A DNA stretch of 6,796 bases, taken from assembly GCA_946480125.1 (NCBI GenBank), contig CAMLIY010000170.1, positions 1 to 6,796 of the forward strand. Reading direction: 5' to 3'. Below the pieces are notes generated by a model. It saw only the letters and a list, made by a program, of their open reading frames with translations, had not been told where the DNA came from and ran no database searches. Each line of letters begins with the position of its first letter. The first letter of the stretch is position 1. Position numbers and translations under genes: made by a program. This document shows positions 1-5,967 of the stretch, piece after piece. Origin of the DNA: an uncultured Asticcacaulis sp. (GTDB taxonomy: Bacteria; Pseudomonadota; Alphaproteobacteria; Caulobacterales; Caulobacteraceae).

Positions 1-1429
1 CAACGGCATGTTCACGCCCGTGAACGTCAGCCAGGCCGTCGATGTGGTGGGGTTTAACTATCAGAACGCCTCATACGACAAATTCCATGCGGCAAACCCG
101 ACCAAGCCGATGATCAGTACCGAGGACACAAGCGCCTTCATCACACGTGGCGCGTGGACGACAGATAAGCCAAACCGCATTGCGTCGAGCGACGATACCT
201 ATCACGCGGGCTGGGGGCTTTCCCATCGGGACGGCTGGAAGGTGCTGGAAACGCGGCCCTTCATGGCGGGCGGATTCGTCTGGACGGCTTTCGATTACCA
301 CGGGGAGCCGACCCCATTTAAATGGCCAGCGAATTCAAGCTATTTCGGGATCATGGATCTTTGCGGCTTTCCGAAATCGGCCTTCTATATCCGTCGCGCT
401 TTGTGGATTAAGGATCGACCTTTGCTGGACATCCTAACGCATTGGAACTGGCAAGGGCATGAGGGGGAAGCGACGAAGGTCATGTTGGCGACGAACCTGG
501 AGCGGGTCGAGCTGCGCCTCAATGGCCGGCTTGTCGGCGAGGGCGTACCCGATCCCTACGAGATGATTTCCTTCGACGTTGCGTACCAGCCTGGGCGGCT
601 TGAGGCGCTGGGATGGAAGGCGGGCAAGGTCGCGGCGGAAGCAACTGTGACCACATCCGGAGTTCCGTCTCGCCTGGCGCTGTCTGCAGACCGCAAGTGG
701 CTTGCTGGTGATGGCGTCGACGCCCAACCGATCCGGATTGAAGCGCTGGACGCCAAGGGGCGATCGGTGCCTACGGCCAATCTTGACATCGATCTGACGC
801 TTGATGGTGGACAGATCATCGGCGTCGGAAATGGCGATCCCACGTCCACGGCCCCGTCAAAGGGCACACGTGTTCGTTTGTTCAATGGCCTGGCGCAGGT
901 CATTGTGCAAACGCGTCGCGGCTGGCAGGGACCGATGGTTCTTTCAGCATCGGCTCAGGATGTGGCGGGTGCGACCGTCAAGATTGACGTCCGCCAGGCT
1001 GCTATTCGCGAGTCCCTGCCGCCTTCGTATCGCCAAGCCGTGCAATCCTGGCGCCAGTCACCCGTCATGGCTGAGCGACCAGTCACTTTGCCTGTCCTGG
1101 CAGATAACGACATGAATAGCTGGGCCATCCTTGTCGCCGGTGATGCGCCGGCGCCGGCCGCCGACGACGGTTGGGTAATCCTGACTAGCCGCGTAACGCT
1201 CACCGACGCAATCAAGCAGCGTGGCGGCACTCTCAAATTCAGCGCAATCGCTGGTGAAGGTGATCTGATCGTTGACGGCCAGACGGTTGCCCATAAGGAC
1301 AACCCCGGCACGGCGGCGGTGGATATTTCTATTCCGGCCGGCAAAGCGGAGCTTTCGGTGGGCCTGATCCTTAAGGCCGTGAATGGCCAATCCGTTGGCT
1401 TGCCCGGGCCTGTGTTTATCGATGTCTGA
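1..1429 (+). CDS. GH2 beta-galactosidase-like glycoside hydrolase, C-terminal part (5' truncated by window)
   Basis: This is the 3' part of a retaining GH2 exo-glycosidase. The frame is open from nt 2, so the N-terminal sugar-binding, Ig-like and first barrel portions lie outside the window. Counting from the first in-window Met (nt 8), residues 1-135 are the end of the TIM barrel, with DVVGFNY at 12-18 and PMISTED at 34-40. E39 is in the position of the family nucleophile, and FVWTAFDYHGEPTPF at 90-104 is the usual aromatic stretch that closes the active site. Residues about 145-215 (THWNW, then LATNLERVELRLNG) match DUF4982. Residues about 218-330 match the GH2 C5 domain, with the hallmark GVGNGDPTS (272-280) and FNGLAQVIVQ (292-301). 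Residues about 340-473 form a further beta-rich domain that I cannot name. The family includes beta-galactosidases and some beta-glucuronidases, so the substrate is not certain. Export is likely for such enzymes, but the signal peptide is not visible. The gene converges on the TetR gene. Confidence 0.93.
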   Translation, partial: NGMFTPVNVSQAVDVVGFNYQNASYDKFHAANPTKPMISTEDTSAFITRGAWTTDKPNRIASSDDTYHAGWGLSHRDGWKVLETRPFMAGGFVWTAFDYHGEPTPFKWPANSSYFGIMDLCGFPKSAFYIRRALWIKDRPLLDILTHWNWQGHEGEATKVMLATNLERVELRLNGRLVGEGVPDPYEMISFDVAYQPGRLEALGWKAGKVAAEATVTTSGVPSRLALSADRKWLAGDGVDAQPIRIEALDAKGRSVPTANLDIDLTLDGGQIIGVGNGDPTSTAPSKGTRVRLFNGLAQVIVQTRRGWQGPMVLSASAQDVAGATVKIDVRQAAIRESLPPSYRQAVQSWRQSPVMAERPVTLPVLADNDMNSWAILVAGDAPAPAADDGWVILTSRVTLTDAIKQRGGTLKFSAIAGEGDLIVDGQTVAHKDNPGTAAVDISIPAGKAELSVGLILKAVNGQSVGLPGPVFIDV

Positions 1430-1464
1430 AGGCTTTGGTCGGCGATGGGGTTGGCTGTGACTAT

Positions 1465-2106
1465 CTACCAGGCCGGGCGTGCCGCCATAAACAGGGCGGC
1501 GACTTCGTCGGCCGCCTTCAAAGCCTCTGCCTCGCTTGGCCGGCGTGGGGTCTCTTGGATGCTCCACCCGGCGATCGAGTTGATTATGTGCTTTGCGGCA
1601 GCAGCAGCGTCACGCACGGGGATGCCGTCTCGTTCAGCGGCCTCTTCGATTTCGCGCTGAATGAAGGCGACGTGTTTGACGTAACCCTCCTGGTGCATCA
1701 GCAAAGCCAAGGATGGGAACCGTTCCTCCAACAGGAAAGACAGTTTCATAAAGCCCTTTACCTCGCGAAGACGCATTGACATGGCCATGCCGCGCAGATG
1801 TGTCCGAAGGCGGACCGCGAAGTCGTTGCTGAGCACAGGTTCGAGCGCCGTTGAGTAATCGGACCACTGACTGATTTGATCACGTACGACCGCTTCAAGC
1901 AGGATCTCTTTTGACGCAAACCTCGAATAGAGGGTCGTCTTCGACAAAGGAACGGCATTGGCGATCGCTTCGATCGTCACGATGTCAAAGCCCTCGCGCA
2001 AAAACATATCGCTTGCGGCTTTTATGATCTGCCCATCGAGAGAGGTCGCCCGCTCTACGGAAGGGCGGCCCCGTCTATTGGTTCTAATTTCTGCTAGTTT
2101 CGTCAT
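1465..2106 (-). CDS. TetR/AcrR family transcriptional regulator
   Basis: A cytoplasmic dimeric DNA-binding regulator of 213 residues, a normal length for the family (about 190-230). The N-terminal DNA-binding domain spans about residues 24-72. Helix 1 contains IIKAASDMFLREGFD. The helix-turn-helix runs from T44 to about L70 and includes the typical TTLYSRFASKEILLEAV pattern (57-73). A basic Arg-rich arm (RTNRRGRPS, 8-16) precedes it, as often seen in proteins that grip the minor groove. The C-terminal part (about 80-213) is all-helical, variable and holds the ligand pocket, so the effector cannot be read from sequence. There is no obvious Shine-Dalgarno in front of the ATG at 2106; a leader of about 30 nt fits the promoter proposed at 2145-2174. 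Its stop is 35 bp from that of the GH2 gene. Being placed between two glycosidases, it may be a local regulator, but the sequence does not prove this. Confidence 0.93.
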   Translation of the reverse strand: MTKLAEIRTNRRGRPSVERATSLDGQIIKAASDMFLREGFDIVTIEAIANAVPLSKTTLYSRFASKEILLEAVVRDQISQWSDYSTALEPVLSNDFAVRLRTHLRGMAMSMRLREVKGFMKLSFLLEERFPSLALLMHQEGYVKHVAFIQREIEEAAERDGIPVRDAAAAAKHIINSIAGWSIQETPRRPSEAEALKAADEVAALFMAARPAW

Positions 2107-2144
2107 AAAAATTCGGGTTTCAAAAACTACTTGTATGGTTACGA

Positions 2145-2174
2145 GTTATGTCCGGCGTCACGGCTTCGTGTCAA
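2145..2174 (-). promoter_or_regulatory. Predicted sigma70-type promoter of the tetR gene
   Basis: On the minus strand a perfect TTGACA lies at 2174-2169. An 18-nt spacer separates it from CATAAC at 2150-2145, which matches TATAAT at four of six positions. Transcription would begin near 2138, giving a leader of about 30 nt before the ATG at 2106. The perfect -35 box is the main support; the -10 box is mediocre. A second AT-rich box reading TATAAT on the minus strand (about 2194-2189) has no good -35 partner. Confidence 0.5.
2157..2172. promoter_or_regulatory. Imperfect 16-bp dyad over the tetR -35 region, candidate operator
   Basis: GTCACG (2157-2162) and CGTGTC (2167-2172) are inverted copies around GCTT, with one mismatched pair out of six. 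The right arm overlaps the TTGACA box of the proposed tetR promoter and the left arm lies in the spacer, a place where a bound repressor would block polymerase. TetR regulators commonly repress themselves through 15-20 bp dyads, so autoregulation is a fair guess. A dyad this short could also occur by chance. Confidence 0.35.
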
Positions 2175-2307
2175 GGAAAGGCAGAGATTATATAGCCTTG
2201 GCGATGACCACTGCGCTTGGCCAACACGTGATATCCGAGTGTCAATAACGGGACCACGCACAGGCGCGACGCTAAAAAAATCATACCCAATCCTCACTTG
2301 CCTTGCA

Positions 2308-2329
2308 AATTGAACGATATCGTGCAATT
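2308..2329. promoter_or_regulatory. 22-bp near-perfect palindrome, candidate operator upstream of the secreted-protein gene
   Basis: The half-sites AATTGAACGAT (2308-2318) and ATCGTGCAATT (2319-2329) are inverted copies. Ten of eleven base pairs match; the only mismatch is 2313/2324. The 10-bp core ACGATATCGT is perfect. It ends 30 bp before the ATG at 2360 and lies between a weak TTGCAA (2303-2308) and a weak ATTAAT (2327-2332) that could serve as -35 and -10 boxes with an 18-nt spacer. Size and symmetry fit a dimeric repressor site, either for the neighbouring TetR (whose start is about 200 bp away) or for a LacI- or GntR-type regulator encoded elsewhere. Confidence 0.6.
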
Positions 2330-2346
2330 AATCAAGTCCCATAAGG

Positions 2347-2353
2347 AAAGGAA
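2347..2353 (+). promoter_or_regulatory. Ribosome binding site of the secreted-protein gene
   Basis: The purine-rich AAAGGAA lies six nt before the ATG at 2360 and fixes that start, which also gives an intact signal peptide. Confidence 0.6.
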
Positions 2354-2359
2354 CCAGGA

Positions 2360-2713
2360 ATGCGTAAGATAACCATCTCGATGATCGCGGCAGCGGTCGC
2401 ATTTGCGATCCCCGCGCTCGCGAGCGCTCAGGCAACGGCACCCGCGTCTGCGACAACACAGAGCGCGACAGCCTCTTCAGGCGCGGCATCGGCGGCTAAA
2501 TACTCCACGGCCGAAACAGAAATCGGAACCCTGCTTGATGACCCCGAGGCTAAAGCCATCATCGAGAAGCACATCACTGGCTTCACGACCAATGATCAGG
2601 TTGACATGGCGCGCGCTATGACTCTGAAGCAAGTCCAGCAATACGCACCGGACGATGTCACGGATGAAAAGCTTGCAGCGATCGACGCCGATTTCGCCAA
2701 GCTGAAGAAGTAG
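2360..2713 (+). CDS. Small secreted protein with Ala/Ser/Thr linker and short helical domain
   Basis: A 117-residue exported protein of unknown function. Residues 1-23 form a clear Sec signal peptide: basic MRK, a hydrophobic core, and ALASA before Q24 as the likely cleavage site. Residues 24-47 are low-complexity Ala/Ser/Thr/Gln, probably a flexible linker. Residues 48-117 are a compact, acidic, helix-forming segment with STAETEIGTLLDDPEAKAII (49-68), then MARAMTLKQVQQYAPDDVT (83-101) and a final helix ending FAKLKK. The pattern of a small residue, IG-LL, two acidic residues, P and a short helix recalls the DUF1858 type of mini-domain, but there are no cysteines and the resemblance is weak. 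From memory, similar short domains occur in sphingomonad and caulobacter proteins, some attached to esterases or glycosidases. The gene has a good ribosome site, lies behind a 22-bp palindrome, and ends at an intrinsic terminator before the GH106 gene. The mature protein would be periplasmic or extracellular. Confidence 0.85.
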   Translation: MRKITISMIAAAVAFAIPALASAQATAPASATTQSATASSGAASAAKYSTAETEIGTLLDDPEAKAIIEKHITGFTTNDQVDMARAMTLKQVQQYAPDDVTDEKLAAIDADFAKLKK

Positions 2714-2726
2714 ATAACTGAGACAC

Positions 2727-2762
2727 AAAGGCCGCTATCTTCCGGGATAGCGGCTTTCTTTT
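2727..2762 (+). terminator. Intrinsic terminator after the secreted-protein gene
   Basis: A perfect 9-bp stem, GCCGCTATC (2731-2739) with GATAGCGGC (2746-2754), closes a 6-nt loop. It can be extended by AAAG/TTTC-side pairs and is followed by TTTCTTTT (2755-2762). It starts 17 nt after the stop codon at 2711-2713. The upstream A-run and downstream T-run could make it partly bidirectional. Any readthrough would feed the GH106 gene 77 bp further on. Confidence 0.85.
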
Positions 2763-2800
2763 GCCCGCTTTGGCGCAAGCCGCTTCGCATTCATCGCGGA

Positions 2801-2810
2801 GGGCATGCCC
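2801..2810. repeat. 10-bp perfect palindrome before the GH106 gene
   Basis: GGGCATGCCC is perfectly symmetric. Two further flanking pairs (2798-2799 with 2812-2813) extend it to 16 bp with one mismatched pair. It lies between the terminator and the TTG start of the GH106 gene and could be a short operator, but GC-rich palindromes of this size also arise by chance. No convincing -35/-10 pair is visible in 2763-2838. Confidence 0.3.
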
Positions 2811-2838
2811 GCCTATGCCTTGAAGGGACGCGACCGCC

Positions 2839-5685
2839 TTGCAATTCACACGCCGAACCGCTTTACAATTGGGATTTGCCGCGTCGGGCGCAGCCGCGCT
2901 GTCAAGCACGGCGCTGGGGCGCAGCCTGGGTTGGCTGTCAGCGAATGCCTCTCCACCGGCTTCGACCAAACCCTGGGTAAGGTGGTGGTGGCCGGGAGGC
3001 GCCGTTCAAAGTAACGAGCTTCGGCGGGAAATTGCACTCCTAAGTGAGGCCGGGTTTGGCGGCGCGGAGATTCAAGCATTCAACCCGGGCATATTGGACA
3101 TGACGCCTGACGAACGGCTGCATGTGAATGATTATGCTAATGCCGCATTCTTTGACAAAATGGAGACCGTCGCAGACGCAGCGCTGAAGAATGGCGTGGA
3201 AATTGACTATACATTCGGCTCGGCATGGCCCTCTGGCGGTGGCCTGGCGATAACACCCGAACTCGCGCTTCTGGAGTTAACGCCCGCTATCACCACGATT
3301 ACGGCGCCGATTTCAGGTCCCATAGAGATCAAAATGCCGACCCAAACCAAGAAGTTCGGGGCGATGGGGACGCTGGACAAACGCAATCGCGATCCGCGGG
3401 TGAGTGACTGGAAAGCGCGTCTCGAAAAACGCTGGAAGCTGATAGCGGTTCTGGCGTTTAAAGGTGAGGTGCCTCAGTTGCAGGCAAAGGCTGTAAGATA
3501 CCGGGAGACCAATGTCGTAAAGCCCGGCAAAATTGAGGGCACGAAAGCTATCGTCCTCACGGACAGGGTGCAGTCCGATGGCACTGTCGACTGGACGCCT
3601 CCTTCCGACGGCAAGTGGCAGATCGTAGCCTTTAAACAGTTCACCGTCGACTCCTCGGCAATGGGCGCTGTGGGCGAGGGGCCGCAGCTTGTGCTCGACC
3701 ACTTCAACAAAGCCGCTTTTTCCGCGCACGCTGAGCGCGTCGGTGCACCGCTTGCCCGTTTCGGCGCGAACAAGAAGGCCTTACGGGCCATGTTCGTCGA
3801 TAGCCTGGAGTTGATGACAGACCTTTATTGGTCTGACACCTTTCTTCATGAATTCTCAGAGCGCCGGGGCTATGATCTTACGCCTTACCTTCACCATATC
3901 CTTCAGCCGGGATGGGAAGCGCCGTGGGATCAACGGTTCTCGCCACCTTATTATGAGAGCGGCGAAGATACCGACGACCGCATCCGCTTCGACTATCGCG
4001 TGACGCTGTCCGAACTCATCGACGAGAATTTCTGGAGACCCTTTGTAGACTGGTCGCACGCGAACGGCTTTGAAGCTCGCGTTCAGGCCCATGGTGGCCC
4101 GAGCTATCTGGTGGCGTCGTACGGCCTTGCCGATATACCCGAAACAGAGGATCTGGGCGGCGGTGGCAGCCCGCACTTCCTGCGCCTTGCGCGGGCGGCG
4201 GCAGATATCTATGGAAAGAAGACCGTCAGTTGCGAAAGCTTGTGCTGGCCTCTGAAGCCTTATGAAATTACACCGGCCGATTGGCTTGCGCGGATGAACT
4301 TCCTTTTCGCGGGTGGTGTCAACGCCCTTATCTATCACGGGTTTCCATATGCTCTGCACAAAGAGAAATGGCCCGGCTGGTTCCCGTTTGCGCCCAGTCC
4401 TTTCCTGCGCGGTTTCAGCAGTCAGATTAATGAGGGGAACCCCTTCTGGGCAGCTATCCCGACCTTGAATGGTTACGTCCAGCGAGCGCAGGCTGTCCTG
4501 CAACGTGGCAAAAATCACGTCCCTGTGGCCGTGTTGATGACCAATCCGGGCGGCGATGATAACGAAGGCGACAAGGAAATCGAGCACTTCCTCGATGGTC
4601 TGTTGGACGCCGGCTATGATTACGATCGGGTGCCCTATGCGGCGCTGGATTTGTGTAGTGTCTCAAACGGTATACTTGTGACCAATGGCGGCGCAGCATT
4701 CGACGTCCTCGTCGTCCCGGCGCTCAATGGTATTTCGCCAAAAGCGATCCTGCAAATATTGGCGTTTCGCAAAGCAGGCTTGAAAGTCGTCTTCGTTGAT
4801 AAGCTTCCATCTCGATCGAACAGCCTGACCAATGCGTCAGAATACGACGAACGGGTGCGCGTGGCAGTCTCGGCAATCGGCCTGTCGCCGGTCCCGGCAT
4901 CTGAATTGATAAACGCGCTGTCCAACCTGAAGGTCGAACCAAACCTGCAGTTTAAAAGCGCGCCGTGCCTGTTCATAGACAAGCGAGACGGTGACCAGCG
5001 ACTACTCGTCCTGCACAATCGAAAAGAGACTGTCGAAACGATTACGGCCGCGGTAAAGGCTCGTGAATATCCAGTCAGGTTGGACCTGTTCACCGGCCAA
5101 AGCATCGCCGTTTCGTCAACGCGCGTCGGTCAACTTATGGAATTCTCGATCGAAATTCAGCCCGGCGGCGCCGCTTTCATTGTTTTCCAGGCATCGCGTG
5201 GCAAACGACAGCCGCACGGCACGCCTATAAAACACCTGCCACTCGGCGAGCGTTGGGACATGAGTGCTGAAGGACATGGCAATAAAGGCAGAAGTATCTC
5301 ATACACGCGGCCTGGCTTTGAACTGCGTGACTTTGTAGATGTCGAGGAACTGAGGGACTTCAGCGGGCAGGCGACGTACAAGACCCAGGTCGAAATTCCA
5401 GCCGACTGGCTAAGACGCCGCCAGGTCATTTCGCTTGACCTTGGCGTCGTTCACGACATGGCCAAGATACGTATCAACGGTAGGGATGCGGGCATGGTCC
5501 TTGTGTCGCCATTCAGGGTTCAGGTGACGCCGCTCCTACTTGCTGGGAAGAACACCATCGAAATCGAGGCGATCAACAGCGCAAATAACGCCATGATGGA
5601 CCCAAAGCTTGCTGGAATGAAGGAATTGACACAGAGACCGGCTGGTCTGATCGGTCCCGTCGTTTTGAGACTAGATCGGCTCTAA
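2839..5685 (+). CDS. GH106 alpha-L-rhamnosidase, Tat-exported
   Basis: A 948-residue exo-enzyme predicted to release terminal alpha-L-rhamnose with inversion, the established GH106 activity. The N-terminus MQFTRRTALQLGF has a twin-arginine pair at R5-R6, a hydrophobic stretch to about A26 and a likely cleavage after ANA (35-37), so it should be exported folded. KPWVRWWWPGG (44-54) is the strong GH106 entry motif. The catalytic barrel region contains AMFVDSLE (317-324), FEARVQAHGG (411-420), PETED (434-438) and SCESLCW (464-470). E324, E435, E437 and E466 are the conserved-looking acids, but I cannot map them to reference numbering. About 558-700 is an alpha/beta domain of glutaminase-like fold (DGLLDAGYDYDRVPYAAL). 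The C-terminus from about 830 is a GH2-like sugar-binding jelly roll (DFSGQATYKTQVEIP at 840-854, LIGPVVLRL near the end). The TTG start is forced: the only in-frame ATG (2815) runs into the stop at 2821. GAAGGG at 2822-2827 is a weak, rather distant ribosome site. The length is at the short end for the family. Confidence 0.93.
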   Translation: MQFTRRTALQLGFAASGAAALSSTALGRSLGWLSANASPPASTKPWVRWWWPGGAVQSNELRREIALLSEAGFGGAEIQAFNPGILDMTPDERLHVNDYANAAFFDKMETVADAALKNGVEIDYTFGSAWPSGGGLAITPELALLELTPAITTITAPISGPIEIKMPTQTKKFGAMGTLDKRNRDPRVSDWKARLEKRWKLIAVLAFKGEVPQLQAKAVRYRETNVVKPGKIEGTKAIVLTDRVQSDGTVDWTPPSDGKWQIVAFKQFTVDSSAMGAVGEGPQLVLDHFNKAAFSAHAERVGAPLARFGANKKALRAMFVDSLELMTDLYWSDTFLHEFSERRGYDLTPYLHHILQPGWEAPWDQRFSPPYYESGEDTDDRIRFDYRVTLSELIDENFWRPFVDWSHANGFEARVQAHGGPSYLVASYGLADIPETEDLGGGGSPHFLRLARAAADIYGKKTVSCESLCWPLKPYEITPADWLARMNFLFAGGVNALIYHGFPYALHKEKWPGWFPFAPSPFLRGFSSQINEGNPFWAAIPTLNGYVQRAQAVLQRGKNHVPVAVLMTNPGGDDNEGDKEIEHFLDGLLDAGYDYDRVPYAALDLCSVSNGILVTNGGAAFDVLVVPALNGISPKAILQILAFRKAGLKVVFVDKLPSRSNSLTNASEYDERVRVAVSAIGLSPVPASELINALSNLKVEPNLQFKSAPCLFIDKRDGDQRLLVLHNRKETVETITAAVKAREYPVRLDLFTGQSIAVSSTRVGQLMEFSIEIQPGGAAFIVFQASRGKRQPHGTPIKHLPLGERWDMSAEGHGNKGRSISYTRPGFELRDFVDVEELRDFSGQATYKTQVEIPADWLRRRQVISLDLGVVHDMAKIRINGRDAGMVLVSPFRVQVTPLLLAGKNTIEIEAINSANNAMMDPKLAGMKELTQRPAGLIGPVVLRLDRL

Positions 5686-5713
5686 TTCGTTAGATTTCGC
5701 GGCATTGCCTCTA

Positions 5714-5762
5714 GCGTCTTTCAGACGCCTGGGGCCCGTTTGGGAATTCGCGAACCGGGTCC
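5714..5762 (+). terminator. Tandem hairpins after the GH106 gene, possible transcript end
   Basis: GCGTCT (5714-5719) pairs perfectly with AGACGC (5723-5728) around TTC. Next, GGGCCCG (5732-5738) pairs with CGGGTCC (5756-5762), including one G-T pair, and TT/AA adds two pairs across one mismatch, enclosing an 11-nt loop. The structures begin 28 nt after the GH106 stop. Neither is followed directly by a T-run; the nearest is TTTTTT at 5807-5812. They may stabilise the 3' end or assist Rho-dependent termination rather than act as a classical terminator. Confidence 0.35.
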
Positions 5763-5950
5763 TAATCATTAAAGCGTGCCCAAAGGCATTATGTTCAGCG
5801 GCGGCATTTTTTGACCCTCATAACAAACATTTGAGAAAGAGGCTTGCGACGATCGCGCAGCCTGCACGTCCGCTCTACGCAATTGCGGTTTTAGTTGCAA
5901 ATAATCCCCGCGGTCTCGGCAGATGAGAGACTTCTTGTGTCCCCAATGAG
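5763..5950. other. Intergenic stretch without a supported gene
   Basis: The frame starting at 5705 that crosses this region has no ribosome site, no family pattern and a biased composition, so I do not call it. A T6 run at 5807-5812 and a perfect 10-bp palindrome CGCAATTGCG at 5878-5887 are the only visible marks. GC content is lower than in the flanking enzyme genes. Confidence 0.5.
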
Positions 5951-5956
5951 GGTTGG

Positions 5957-5962
5957 AAGGAG
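5957..5962 (+). promoter_or_regulatory. Strong Shine-Dalgarno sequence before a doubtful small ORF
   Basis: AAGGAG, in a longer GGAAGGAG context, lies five nt before the ATG at 5968. This is the best ribosome site in the window, better than those of the recognised enzymes. It suggests that translation starts, or once started, at this ATG. Confidence 0.55.
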
Positions 5963-5967
5963 ATCAC

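Larger units (their letters stand above)
2107..2359. promoter_or_regulatory. Divergent intergenic regulatory region (tetR / small secreted protein)
   Basis: These 253 bp lie between the start codons of the divergent tetR and secreted-protein genes. They are clearly more AT-rich near both ends than the genes around them. The short frames that cross the region have no family features and no consistent codon use. The region holds a sigma70-like promoter and dyad on the tetR side, and a 22-bp palindrome on the other side (separate entries). The middle (2217-2230) has two adjacent short palindromes, TTGGCCAA and CACGTG, of doubtful meaning. Confidence 0.7.

Noticed and set aside
2217..2230. Adjacent palindromes TTGGCCAA and CACGTG in the divergent region.
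   Set aside because: Palindromes of 8 and 6 bp are expected by chance in a region of this size, and they do not align with any promoter box.
1958..2313. Plus-strand frames at 1958-2248 and 2131-2313 crossing the tetR 5' end and the divergent region.
   Set aside because: They are antisense to tetR or run through promoter sequence, have no ribosome site and no domain pattern, and their products are low-complexity mixtures.
2805..3014. ATG at 2805 with GGAGG just before it, opening a 69-codon frame.
   Set aside because: The spacing of 2 nt is too short, the frame lies over the GH106 signal peptide region, and its product is Arg-rich with no features.
3856..4587. Long minus-strand frame of 243 codons inside the GH106 gene.
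   Set aside because: It is an antisense shadow of a clear GH106 coding frame; long antisense frames are common in GC-rich genes and its product shows no family motif.
5705..5926. 73-codon frame after the GH106 gene.
   Set aside because: It has no ribosome site, lies over the post-GH106 hairpins and has no recognisable pattern.
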